This document shows, piece by piece, positions 24,075 through 34,354 of a DNA stretch of 64,000 nt. This DNA comes from Emiliania huxleyi CCMP1516 (lineage: Eukaryota; Haptophyta; Isochrysidales; Noelaerhabdaceae), in assembly GCF_000372725.1 (NCBI RefSeq), contig NW_005200506.1:183129-247128 (forward strand). Reading direction: 5' to 3'. The notes under the pieces are model-generated. The model was not told where the DNA came from. It ran no database searches and saw only the letters and a program-made list of their open reading frames with translations. The translations under genes were made by a program, and so were the position numbers. The number at the start of each line of letters is the position of its first letter. Position 1 is the stretch's first letter.

Positions 24075-25457
24075 TCATCCGCCCTCCGCAGCAGCTCCCC
24101 CCTCCGCAGCAGCTCCGCCCTCCGCAGCGTCGCCCTCCGCAACGCCGCCCTCCCGCCCCGCCTCTCCCGCCCGGCGCCTCCCGCCCGCCCCGCCAAAGCG
24201 CACAAACAGCGAGGAGCCCAGAGGGTGGCCGTGCCGCGTGCGAGACACCAGCGCCGCCGGCTCGCGCATGCGGTGGTGGCAGTACCCGACGGCGAGCGAC
24301 GCAGTGCCGTGCGCCCACAGAACCTCGACGCCGCCCGCCGCAGCAACCAAACCGACCAGGCCCGCCGCCGACGCGCCGCCTCCTAGCGCGTCGATCGCTG
24401 CGGGGAGCGGATCGGAGGCACCGCCGAGCCACGCCTGCGCGGCGTTGAGGTGCGTGGAGAGGGAGGTGTGAAGAGACTGCGGTGCTCGTGAAGAGACTCG
24501 CCTGCGCGGCAGCCCTAGCCACGAGCAGCCGCATGACAGCCTCGCCCTCGCCAGAGACTGAGGCGCCCGCCGCCGTTGGGCAGCCGCCCTCGCCGCCGCC
24601 CTCGCCGCCGCCCTCGCCACCGCCGCCGCCGCCGCCGCCGCCCTCGCCACCGCCGCCGCCACTGCCGCCGGCGCGGCGCTTCTCCGCCCAGCAGCCGGCG
24701 CCAAAGCAAGCCGCCTCCCCGACCCTGCCGGGGTACTTGAGCCAGTGGCCGCCCGAGCTCACCGCGGCGGCGACCCTCAGCCCGCCGTCAATCACCACCT
24801 ACGGACGCCCACAGCCGTCCATTGACCATCGCCCCGTCAGTCGTAGCCTTCAGCCTGCCGTCGCTGACACACCGCCCCGACCGTGTCGCTGAGGTGTGAC
24901 GCGTCGACCTCTCCGTCCGCTCTCCGCCCGCCGACCTCCTCGCCGTCACGACCCGAGTCCGTCTCGAGCCAGTCGGAGTAGCGCTTCCAGCGACGCTGTG
25001 CCTCGGCAGTGACGAGGCCGTCCGAGCCGAGAGGAGTGCTGCCGTCACCGAGGCTCGCAGCGCAGTACCGCCGCGCACCCTCGCCACACAGCAGCATCGG
25101 GCGCACGCGGCCGTGGGAGAGAGGAACGCGCTGCTCCGCGGCGAGCAGGCTCGCCGCCCGCACCGGGTTGCGCACGCCAGGAACGGCGGCGACGCCGCCC
25201 CACGCTCCGGTGCTGCTGTCCATCGCGGAGGCGTCGCATTCCACGGCGCCGTCCAGGTTGAGGTTCGAGCCGCGGCCGGCGTTGCAGCACGGGTCGTCCT
25301 CCAGCACGGCGACTGCCTCGCGTGCCGCCGCGAGCGGACCGTCTTGCAGCGCCTCACGAGCGGCGATGCAGGCCCTGCGGCACGCGGCGAGGTAGGCCGG
25401 CTCGGCGGCGGGAGCGTGGAAGCCGGCGCCTGCGTGCACGATGACAACGTGCTCCAT
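24075..25457 (-). CDS. taspase-1-like threonine aspartase (Ntn hydrolase), 3 exons
   Basis: Predicted exons 25457-24873, 24798-24502 and 24434-24075; the first intron (74 nt) is GT-AG, the second (67 nt) GC-AG. The alpha part shows HAGAGFHAP, NAGRGSNLNLDGAVECDASA and GVRNPVRAA. The autocleavage site is in LSDTVGAV, where the Thr would become the nucleophile. The beta part continues VIDGGLRVAAAVSSGGHWL, YPGRVGEAACFGAGCWAE, SGEGEAVMRLLVARAAAQ and VEVLWAHGTASLAVGY. This matches taspase-1, which cuts nuclear regulators after Asp, rather than plain asparaginase. A Gly-rich insertion lies in the beta part, and the C-terminal tail is low complexity. Confidence 0.85.
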
Positions 25458-26880
25458 TGTGCCCTGGGCTCAGCTCCGCCGCCGTGTACGGCGCTCAGGC
25501 ACCGCCACGTAGGCCGCTGGCTCAGGCTTCTGCGCTTCTCACCTCACTGTGGTGCGGCCGACACGATTCACAGCCTTGTTATTGATTCAACTTTGTTATT
25601 GAGAAGAAAATACGTCGTATGGCGCTGTGCGCTGGTCTGTGAGAGCAGGTTGAGGTGCGAGCCTTGGAGGCCCTGGGAATGGGGGGAGACTACCCGCGGG
25701 CCTAGAAGGCCCGCGCGCAGGGGGGTGGGGCATACCGGGCATTGAGACCGGTCATGAATGAGTGCGCGACACGCATGTTGCGAGCAGCGTTGTTGATGTT
25801 TTGCGCGTCGCCACAGACGGCGGCGCGCGAGAGCTGTTGCGAGTGGTGCTGGACAAAGCCCCGGGCGCTGCCGGAGGCTGTGCCGTGTAGTCGGTCGGTG
25901 CGGTCGACGGCGCTCGGGCTGCTGACCTCTTTGGCGAAGTTGTGGATGATTCTCTTCACGCGACAGGCGAGGCGCGGGCGACGGCTTCCTCAGAAGTGTA
26001 TTGCCGAGACTGAGCGCGTCGGGCGAGTGAGTGGAAAGCGAGATGGCGTGCCGGCCGTGGGCCCGGACTTGTCGGTTGTCGGATGGGAGAGTACAGAGCG
26101 TCTTGGAGTGTGACTGTGTATGCGAGATCGGTCTTGGTAATAAGCACAGTCGGTCTATCGAAGCGATGCACTCGTTTGACGTTTCCGTTGCCCTCGGAGC
26201 TTGACACGAAGCTCAGCGCACCCCGCAAAACAGGAAGACGCACCCCAACAATGACCGCGCAGACGTCGGATCTCGTTGAGATATCTTGCAAAATCTGCTC
26301 TTCCCGAGCCGGCAGCCGCACACGCAGAGAGGCGCAGAAAGGCTACGAGTGCTCGGCGAGTTTTGAGACCTGCGCGGTCAAACCTGGGGGGAACTGACCG
26401 CATCAGGGTGGACTTCCGAAACCTGGGTGAGCACCTTTGACGGTTCTCGCTCCCTATCGAGCTCTTCTTGCCGGACGGCTCTTCCTGTGTGCCGGCACAG
26501 AGCTCCGTGCCAGCCGTCCAAGAACGTGATAGGAACGAGTGTTCGCGTTGGCGGATCGACCGTGCTTGTTATCAAGACCGATGTGACGTACACAGTGACA
26601 CATCAGACGACACAGATTCTCCCACCCGCCAGGCCGCCAAAACGCTCTCGACGAGAGCCACAAGAAGCCGTCCGCACAGCAAGCCGGTGGAGGCCGAGCG
26701 CGCGGAATCGATGATGGCGTGCCCCCGGCCGTGGGCCCGGACGAAGGTCCTGGCTCGAACACGCGAGCAGAGGCCGTCGTGTGGGGCCACGGCGAGCCTC
26801 GGCGAGAAAGGTCAGCACCCTATCTCGCGCGGTCGGTTGGGTAGCTACTATGCGACGTGACGAGACACGAGTGATTGCGT

Positions 26881-26970
26881 CTCCCGATGCCAATCATCCG
26901 GCCCGCTGGGTGCGCTTCTGAGCTCCCCGGCCCTGGATGTGCGGTTAATGACTGCACTCCAAGTGCTCCA
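26881..26970 (+). repeat. dispersed repeat R2, copy 1
   Basis: The phrases gatgccaatcatccggcccg, ctgggtgcgcttctgagctc, ggccctggatgtg and actgcactccaagtgctcca recur in inverted orientation at 32065-32155 and, in part, at 49726-49790 and 50187-50222. Confidence 0.85.
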
Positions 26971-27013
26971 AGTCTCTCAGTTTCTTGCTTCTTTCGTCTA
27001 AATTTTTTCTTTC

Positions 27014-27017
<4 letters not shown>

Positions 27018-27078
<61 letters not shown>
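27018..27078. repeat. (GA)n microsatellite
   Basis: About 30 uninterrupted GA dinucleotides. Confidence 0.98.
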
Positions 27079-27083
<5 letters not shown>

Positions 27084-27176
27084 AGCAATACCAAACAACT
27101 CTAACACTCACACGTCATTTGGGGCCGTTTGTTTGTTGTTGTCTAAGAGAGAACTGAAGGTATTGGTGCAACCAGC

Positions 27177-27995
27177 CTAGTCGACTAATTCACGTTTGCG
27201 AGTACGAAAAATGCTTCCCGTGCGAAAAAAAAGCTCGCAAGCACACCACCGAAAAGGGCTCGGCGAGATCTCTCGATTGGCATCACTTCCCAAAAATCGA
27301 CCCAAAAATCGCCCTCCAGACCCTCCCTGGTGGCCAGAGACGCGCGCCGCAGGCGAAGCGCTCGCCGCGGGCCTGTCCCACCGACTCCTGCCGACCACGC
27401 GTTGGCAGAGCGCTCCTGAGAGCACCAATCCTCGCTCAGAGAAGCGTCTTCCGCCGATGGAGCTCGACCCACGGCCGCAGTGGCTCGGGTTGGACACACC
27501 GGGTTGAGCCGGCCTTCTGCTGCCGGGTGGGCGGCCGCGCTTTGGCTTGGCCGGTGGCTCCGCGGCTAGCTCAGGCGGCGGCGGCTGCTCCGGCTCGGGC
27601 TCAGGCGGCGTTGGCGCCATCTCCTCCGTCGGGGCGGCGGGAGAGGAGGTGGGAGCGTCGGCGGGAGCGTCGGCGGGAGGCTGAGAGGTGGCGCCGGCCG
27701 AGAGAGAAGGCGGCAGGCGGGGCATGAAATCGGCGAGCGTCGGTTGGCTACGGCCGTCCGCCGTCCGAAGCCGCTTGTTCTTCTTCCCCTTCTTTCGTGC
27801 GCTGCTCGCACCAGAGAAGGGGAGGATTGACTGCACCAGCGTGTCGCCGTCGGCGGACTCGCCCGAGCTCGACGAGTCGTCCGGCTCGACGTACTCGAGG
27901 TCGTTGGCGTCGCCGGCGCTCTCCTCGCGCTTGGGGTGCTGCTTGTTCAGCGCGGCCAGGTGCGCGCCGCGCGCGGTCTTCTTCTTTTGCGGCAT
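27177..27995 (-). CDS. AT-hook-containing nuclear-type protein, function unknown
   Basis: ATG at 27995 (MPQKKKTARGAHLAALNKQ). The protein is basic at the start, then acidic (YVEPDDSSSSGESADGD), with a Lys/Arg cluster (ARKKGKKNKRLR) that would act as a nuclear signal, a QPTLADFM stretch faintly like a PCNA-binding box, a Pro-rich acidic part and a classical AT-hook (KPKRGRPPGSRR). After the hook the sequence loses composition bias and may be intron or UTR, so the stop at 27177 is uncertain. No known family. Confidence 0.5.
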   Translation of the reverse strand: MPQKKKTARGAHLAALNKQHPKREESAGDANDLEYVEPDDSSSSGESADGDTLVQSILPFSGASSARKKGKKNKRLRTADGRSQPTLADFMPRLPPSLSAGATSQPPADAPADAPTSSPAAPTEEMAPTPPEPEPEQPPPPELAAEPPAKPKRGRPPGSRRPAQPGVSNPSHCGRGSSSIGGRRFSERGLVLSGALCQRVVGRSRWDRPAASASPAARVSGHQGGSGGRFLGRFLGSDANREISPSPFRWCACELFFRTGSIFRTRKRELVD

Positions 27996-29791
27996 CTCTG
28001 CAGCTCGAGGCAGCGAGAGCGGGCACGCGGAGGACCAAATGCACCTGCGAGTGCATAGAGACGGCCCGAGATGGGTCAATCGTAGGCTACTCATGTGCCC
28101 TCGATGGATGGGAGTGGTCTGGGCGCGAGCGATTGGACAGAAATGGAGCAAAGAAAGCGCGCGTATTGCGTCATTGCGAGCGACAGCGCGTTGTTCCAGG
28201 AGCCAGCGCGGTCGAATCTGGCGATTCGGCTCCAATCGCTGGGTGCTCTGGGCCGGTCCCGATGGTGTGGGCACCGCGAGCGGCGCGCGGCGGTCTCGCG
28301 CGGGCCGTGTATACGCGGCGCGCTCACCAGTGTGAAAGATCGCGCTCTAGGCTGGTTGCACCAATAGAAGGCAGGTTCGATCGCCATCCAGAGCTGGCGA
28401 GGTACTCCCACGCCTCTCGGGGTTTTTGTCTGGCCGAGTCAACCCGAGAGGCGTGCCTCGCCTCGTCAAGTCTGTGGGACGGCCGAGCCTCGTTCAAGGG
28501 GCGCGTGCGTGCGTCCCCCTCTCGACTACGTTTGTTCACAGCCGGCGCGCGCGCCGGCGACGAATATGCGCGACTCGCCGCCGCGGCTCCGGGCCTCCAA
28601 CGGCACGACCTACGCTCAACCACCGAGAGGCGCGCCGTCACACCACTCGCACAGCCTGCAGCGCGGCGCTGCGCCAGAGCTCGAGAGGGCCCGAGAAGGG
28701 TCCCAGATCTCCAGTAGCACACAATAGCACACGTAGCCACGCATACCCAACCATCCCCTGTCACCCCAGAGCAGATCCCCCCAGGCGGTGAGGTCCTTTC
28801 TGGTCCTTGAAGCTCACCCTCGCCCCCTGCCGCAGGCCCTCGGCAGACATCCTGGCACGCGCCAGGGCATGTACCGAGCGACCCCAGCCCGCTCTGGCGC
28901 GCGCGTTCGGCGCCGATTGGTGCCCTAGTCGGACCGTGCAACGGACGCGCGCTCTGCGCGCCACACACGCACTTGCCCAGAGCTCTGCGCAGAGGCAGAG
29001 AGAGCGCGCGCGCCCCCCGGGGCTGCTGCTGGCGCGCCGCGCGCGTGCGATCCCTCTCTCGCTGTCGGTATTCGCCGGGCGAGTTTTACAGCTAAAAGAC
29101 ATGGACAGCACAAGACGCACACGCTGCTGTGGTCACCGACGGTCGTGTCCACATGCGCGCAATGGCGCAATGGTGGGCAGCGCCAACGCGCAGGACCATG
29201 TTTGCGCGCGACATGCACGCACGGGTGCGCAGGCAGGCGAGGCCATGCCAAAGACTGCCCTGGGAGTCGCGCGCGCGCGTCTCCAGCCGACCGGTACGGC
29301 GGCAAGAGCTTGACGGCTGTCGTGCCCGCAGCACGACAGCCGTCAAGCCGCGCAGTCGGGTGGACGCGTGCGTCGGACTTTTTGCCAGCACCTCCACGAG
29401 TCTGTCCAGTGCACCCACTGGCCAGATGCCGAGCCTCGGAGGCTCAATCGAGCGCTGAGTCTGGCCGACCTGGCACTGCTGAGGCAGGTCACGCCTGCTG
29501 GGGCGAGCCTCGGCGAGACTGCGTCAGCTGTTCCCACAGCAGGCTGGAAGTACCTCGCCAGATCCAGAGATGGGTACGAAACAACGACAAGACGAACGCA
29601 CGGGCAGAGGAGGCGAGCCTTCTTTTAGATTTTCCTTTAATTTTTTACTTAAAATCCAACGATTCGCCGCGGAAATTCTTTTTAGCGCCGCCAAAAGAAA
29701 AGCCCGTCGCTGCTGCGGGCCGCGCCTTCTCTCGAGTCTCGAGACACACAAAGCGGCCAAGCGCCGCTGCTGCTTGGCGGCCTCCGGAACC
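27996..29791. other. intergenic with perfect 18-bp hairpin
   Basis: About 1.8 kb of GC-rich sequence without a supported gene. The notable element is the perfect hairpin at 29308-29348, listed separately. Confidence 0.4.
29308..29348. other. perfect inverted repeat (18-bp stem, 5-nt loop)
   Basis: gcttgacggctgtcgtgc, loop ccgca, then gcacgacagccgtcaagc. The arms are fully complementary. It may be a cruciform, a small hairpin RNA or a remnant of an inverted-repeat element. No gene overlaps it. Confidence 0.85.
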
Positions 29792-30346
29792 ATGTCGAGG
29801 CCCACCGTCGAGGAGGCGGTGGAGGTGCTGATGATGAACGAGCCCAAGGCGTTCCGGATCGTCACCGAGGTGCTATTCAAGATTGTTCGCAACATCGAGC
29901 TCCACCCACACGAGCCAAAGTACAGCCAAATTTCGACGGGGTCGGCGGCCTACACTGGGAAAATCGCGTGCGCCAAGGGCGGCCTCCGATTCCTCCGCGC
30001 GGTAGGCTTCGAGAAGAGGGAAGCGGCCGCCGGCGGCGCCGGCTGCTCGAGCGACGCTGGTGACGCACCCACCCTCGTGCTGGCGGCTCCAGACGCGGAG
30101 GTGCTCGAGGCGGGCAAGCAGGCGCTCAAGGCGGCGGTGAAGGAGTTTGGGGCCAAGGTGGAGGCAGCGCGGGTCGCCGAGAACAAGGCCGCCGCGTTCA
30201 AGCTCGCCGAGCTCAAGCGCGTGTCGGCGCAAAACAACTCGAAGCGCGACGCAACGGCCGAGGCGGAGCGGCGGCAGATCATGGAGGGTATGGCGGCCGA
30301 CAAAGCGGAGCTCGAGCGGCAGCGCGACCCGTCGAATTTCTGCTGA
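29792..30346 (+). CDS. PUB (PUG) domain protein
   Basis: 184 residues, single exon, ATG 29792. Residues 10-75 fit a PUB domain: VLMMNEPKAFRIVTEVLFKI, VRNIELHPHEPKYSQIS, then GGLRFLRAVGFE. PUB domains bind the C-terminal tail of the AAA ATPase p97/Cdc48. The rest is a charged helix (EAGKQALKAAVKEFGAKVEA and KRDATAEAERRQIMEGMAAD), likely coiled coil. It is probably a p97 adaptor in ubiquitin-dependent protein quality control. No UBA, UBX or transglutaminase domain is seen. Confidence 0.8.
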   Translation: MSRPTVEEAVEVLMMNEPKAFRIVTEVLFKIVRNIELHPHEPKYSQISTGSAAYTGKIACAKGGLRFLRAVGFEKREAAAGGAGCSSDAGDAPTLVLAAPDAEVLEAGKQALKAAVKEFGAKVEAARVAENKAAAFKLAELKRVSAQNNSKRDATAEAERRQIMEGMAADKAELERQRDPSNFC

Positions 30347-31134
30347 GTGTGGCGATCGCGCAGGGCGGCGATCAGCACCGCGCACGCGAATTGTTTCTTG
30401 GCGCAGAGCGGACAGCGCGCTCAGCTTGCGCACGTGGCTGCGCGAGTTGGGGGCGAGGGAGGGAGAAGCCGGTCAACGTGGCCGTGGCCAAGAAAATCAA
30501 AATATTACGCCTCTATTTTGGCTCGCGAAAAAAAACTACGGGGTTGGGCGTTAGACGTTACACGTTACAGAGCGTCAGAGAGGTCGGTGTAACGGGTGTG
30601 TAAGGGGGAGACAGAGCACTGCCACTGGCTCGTGAAATTGCAATTTTTTATAGCACTAGTGCCTATAGGGCTAGTGTGCGTGCGACACCCCGCCCCCGCA
30701 CCACGCACCACGCATCCGCGGTGGTCCACGCGCCAGCCGCACGGCCGCGCACCGCGACTTGATATTCAAGCCCGCCAGACGCCAGTGATGCTGGAGATGA
30801 TGGAGAGGGGGGACGACACCGCTCTCGATCTCTACCCTCTGGGGGGTCCCTCAGCGGCGTGCACCTCGATCCTGGACCGTGTTTGTTACCCCCCCCCCCC
30901 CCCCCCCAAATGAACACACCAAGCGAGGGTCGAAAGACCCCAGATTGGCATCCATGTCCGACAGGCGGTGGCAGCCCGCCACAACGACCCCTGGAATTGC
31001 GACTCGCCGCTTTCCTCCCGCTGTGATTCTGTGTGAGCTCTGTGTCGTGATCTGCTAACAAGATACCTAAAAGCGAGGGAGGGCGATCCCGGATCCTGCT
31101 GAACAAGCTCCTCTTGTAGCTCGATCGGTCACAC

Positions 31135-31375
31135 CGCCATCGCCGTCGGGGAGAGGGGGGACGACACTGCTTCGGCAGCGTGCACCTCGATCCTGTACCG
31201 TGTTTGTTATGACCCCCCCCCCAATGAACACTCCAGTGAGGGAGGGCGAGACGATCGAGGCACGAGGGGTCCCGTACCACGCGGAATCGACCCTATCCAG
31301 TGCTCAAGTGCTCAAGGGGGAGGGCGAGACGATCGAGGGGTCCCGTACCATGCGGAATCGACCCTCAGAGAGATT
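31135..31375 (+). repeat. dispersed repeat R1, with a partial second copy in tandem
   Basis: Order: ggggacgacactgcttcggc, tgcacctcgatcctgtaccg, tgtttgttatgacc, a C-run, aatgaacac, cgagacgatcgagg, ggtcccgtaccacgcggaat, cgaccctatccagtgctcaa. The part cgagacgatcgaggggtccc is repeated at about 31324. Other copies: 30810-30930 (partial), 40061-40112 (3' part) and 41925-42085 (inverted). Confidence 0.85.
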
Positions 31376-31984
31376 GTCAGAGATTGTTTTGCCCATCAGT
31401 GCTAAAGTGCTCAAGTGTAGTCCGTCCCCCCTTGGAGTGCCTTGCGCTGGAACGCGATGAGTGTCTTCTTCACCTTTTTGTCGCGCTCGCAGTCAGGACA
31501 GCTGCCTCAGTTCGGTTTGGGGTTGAGCGTTACGACCCGGCGTGTTGGAGGAGTTCCGTTGGAGGTATGGGAGACGGTCGCGCCGACCGATGGGGACGGC
31601 ACGCGGCTCCCTCCGGGCGTCGCCTTGTTGTGAGCATGACCGCAAGAAGAGAAGTACAGCGATCGCCTTCTCGCTGGCCTCTCCGCAGGCCCCCCCGACC
31701 GCGTCGAACTCATCGGCGCGGGCTCTCTCGGCTACGGGACCGGCCCCAGCTTCGGCTGAGGGCTAACAAGCTGCCGAGCCCAAATCACTGTGAGAGTCGT
31801 GATTTCTTGTTGGTTAATAAAAATCTCTCTCTCTGACCGCAAGGTCAGGCAGGTCAGAGTGAGCGCAATAAAAAATCACCACCAAAAGTATCGAACCAAC
31901 TCTTCTTTTTATCCCTTGCCCTGCCCCTGGGTGTTTTGCGCTAGGCACTCGCGGGCATAAATTCTTCTCTTTAAGCACCAATTC

Positions 31985-32155
31985 TTTTATTGGTGTACCT
32001 GTGTTAGTGCCAGTGCGCGCCAGTCCCGTGCCCAGTGTTGTGCGAGGCGAGGGAGTTGGATCCCTTGGAGCACTTGGAGTGCAGTCAGTAACCTCACATC
32101 CAGGGCCGAGGAGCTGAGAAGCGCACCCAGCGGGCCGGATGATCGGCATCGGGCT
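31985..32155 (-). repeat. composite repeat R2 + R3
   Basis: On the minus strand, R2 (gatgccgatcatccggcccg to actgcactccaagtgctcca) is followed directly by R3 (cgcacaacactgggcacggg, actggcgcgcactggcacta, acacaggtacacc). R3 pieces also occur at about 8346-8380, 44325-44352, 58640-58690, 61484-61502 and 61586-61620. Confidence 0.8.
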
Positions 32156-32330
32156 ACGGGCTAGAGAGCCCTGACCCCTAGCTAGGGGGGGTGCGCGTTC
32201 GCAAGGAAAGGGCCTTAAAGTAAACACGGGTCTCCGAGGGTTAGTCCGCGCTCCAGGTTTCCCCTAGCAGCGGAGCGCCCCCCCTCTACTCGGAGCTAAT
32301 AAACACCAGACACGCACACGACGTACATCC

Positions 32331-33089
32331 TCACTCGACGTCACCCCTCGAGGCTTCTCCGTCCAGCCTCCCCCCCTCGGTCTGGAGGGGCCCTCTTATC
32401 CCCTCGGTCCTCCCCCCACTCGCTTTCCGCTGGTTGGGCAACGGATGCGGGGCCCGGCCCCCCCTCCTAGCCTTTTTCGGCCGCGGCCCCGCCGCCGTCT
32501 CGCCCACTCTGCCTGCTCCTGTTGACTCCACCTCCGGTGATCCCATGCCCAACTCCTCGGGCGAGGGCGGCGGCATTGGATCGCCACGCCGCCCCTCCCC
32601 GGGAAGTGGGGCCAGCTCTCTTCGGTCGAGGACTCGCGCCCGCCCCCGCGGTCTCTCTATCGTCCTCGGCTCGTCCGTACGTCCCGACTCTACTCGCAGA
32701 GGCCGCGTCAGCTCGTCTCTCGCCTCCTCCGACAGCTGACCCCAAGCCCCCCCTGGGGCCCTCCGGCCTCGGCCTTCCGGCTCGCCGGTGGGCCCGTTAT
32801 CGTACTGCGGCCCCTCCCCTCCCCCAGCTCCTCCTTCCGGGTACTCCAGCCTCCGGCGGGGCGGTCCCGGACCCCCCAGGTTATTCCGAGCGGGTCCATA
32901 CGGTGGCGGCCCCGCCGGCGGCAGGGGTGGAGGCGGTGGCAGGGGCGGCGGGTACGGTGGCGGCCCCCGCGGCCCAAACGCCTGGTGTGGAGCCGCTGGG
33001 GCGGCCCCACGACCCTGCAGCCGTTCCAGTGGCGGGGGCGGAAGTGGCAGTGTGGGTGGCGGAAACGATGGCGGCACTGGCGGCTGCAC
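32331..33089 (-). other. long proline-rich open frame without a start codon
   Basis: About 250 open codons, Pro-rich first (PPPLPPPPPLPPAGPPPYGP), then a charged part (GQLSEEARDELTRPLRVESG, PRPKKARRGGRAP). No ATG lies near the beginning and a TAG precedes it, so this would be an exon or a decayed element, for example a retroelement gag-like frame next to repeats. Composition alone could explain the open frame in such GC-rich DNA. Confidence 0.25.
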
Positions 33090-33162
33090 CTGCTAGTCAT
33101 GGAAATTCTTTTATTCAAACCGCGCCCTGCTCGCGGTCTATCGGAGCTATCGGAGACGGAGC

Positions 33163-33726
33163 ATGCTCACCCGCCAGCGCGCCCTCCTCGCCCTGATCGT
33201 CGCCGTGCTCGTTTCCCTCCACCGAAACAGGCCAGACTCGATCGAACGGATCGTTGCCGTCGTCGGTCCTTGGATCCGCGCCCTCCGACGCCGAGCAGCA
33301 GAGTTGAGCAACGGGCGCGAGGCAGCACTATGCCTTTCCTTTGCTCGTAACGCGCTCCTTCACGTGCGCGCTCTGCTTGAGCCGCCAAGGCTCAAGCTGG
33401 TGGGAGCGTACCAGGACTGCCGCAGCGAGAGCGAGGAGAGCGAGCCAGAGGCCGCACCGGTCGCCACGCCACCCGTCCCGAGCAGGCCGCCGCCGCGGCG
33501 GCCGATAACCCAGACAAGTGAGTCTGGCTGCCAGGACGCGCCCGCCGCCCGCGCCTCCAAGCCCCTGGGCCCGGTCGAAGTCACCGAAACCAACACCGCC
33601 GCATTCGGACACGGCGTGATCACGAGCGGCAAGACCTCGCCAGACCAGCAGGCTGGCGCTGCGCTCCTCCGGACCAAGCAACAGCTCGGAATCACCGGGA
33701 GGCACATGGGTTCCGATATCCAGTGA
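33163..33726 (+). CDS. hypothetical protein with N-terminal membrane segment
   Basis: 187 codons from ATG 33163. A hydrophobic start (LLALIVAVLVSL) is followed by an amphipathic basic region (IERIVAVVGPWIRALRRRAA) and a disordered acidic/Pro-rich part. It ends ALLRTKQQLGITGRHMGSDI. No family recognised; it could be a small anchored protein or a chance frame. Confidence 0.35.
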   Translation: MLTRQRALLALIVAVLVSLHRNRPDSIERIVAVVGPWIRALRRRAAELSNGREAALCLSFARNALLHVRALLEPPRLKLVGAYQDCRSESEESEPEAAPVATPPVPSRPPPRRPITQTSESGCQDAPAARASKPLGPVEVTETNTAAFGHGVITSGKTSPDQQAGAALLRTKQQLGITGRHMGSDIQ

Positions 33727-34354
33727 GACCACGGACGGAGATCGGCTTTGCAGTAGTCGAAGGCAACGGCAACAGGAATGTTGCACGCTGCTGGATGCAA
33801 CAACCGATCTCCTCTCGGTGAGGGTTTCGTCTGTCGTGTAAATATCCTGTACCATGGTCGCGCGGACTCGTGGGATGCGCGGAGCATCGGGTGTCGGGCT
33901 GCGGATGTGCAATGTGCAGCATGCCCACCATGGCGCATGTCCTGGGTTTGTGGCGGGCGCATGCCGCATGGGCCATATGGCATGCGCATGGCCATGTGTG
34001 CGCCGGTGTGCGGGGGCGGGGGGGGGGGCCGGGGGCCGCATGGGGGCAGGAAAATCGTCTTTTCTAAAAGTAAAAAATCGTCTTTTCTAAAAGCGAGAAG
34101 CCGCCGCACGAAGGCGCGCGAAAGTGCCGCAACGCCAACATACGGCCAAACAGCGACACGGCTCTCAAAGTCAATGTCAAACGCAATTGTCAAACGGGGC
34201 GTGGCGCGTGCCGGTGCGGTTCGGGGAGAGATCTGAGATGCAGATCGTGGTCTCAGATCGTGGGGTCCCAATACGCTGCACGCGTCGCGGGGAGACCGCA
34301 GCCGATTGGAGGACTGCGGCGCCCTCTGTGCAGCACACGCGCCCACGCCGCGCA
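33727..34354. other. intergenic
   Basis: About 630 bases. A short direct repeat (aaatcgtcttttctaaaag at 34052 and 34076) and ggcatgc/catatg-rich sequence are present; no gene. Confidence 0.35.

Larger units (their letters stand above)
25458..27176. other. intergenic, repeats only
   Basis: About 1.7 kb. An 85-codon minus frame at 25702-25959 (KRIIHNFAKEVSSPSAVDRT) is unrecognised and weak. Present: a GC-rich hairpin near 25695-25715 (cgcgggcctagaaggcccgc), an imperfect inverted pair at about 26105-26155 and 26562-26610, a direct repeat (ggccgtgggcccgga at about 26051 and 26727), repeat R2 at 26881-26970 and a (GA)n microsatellite. Confidence 0.4.
30347..32330. other. repeat-rich intergenic region
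   Basis: About 2 kb. It contains dispersed repeats R1 (30810-30930 partial, 31135-31375) and an R2/R3 composite (31985-32155, inverted). No supported gene. Confidence 0.5.

Noticed and set aside
28324..29418. Several 100-200-codon frames on both strands
   Set aside because: GC-rich chance frames, Arg/Ala-biased, no domain, overlapping each other.
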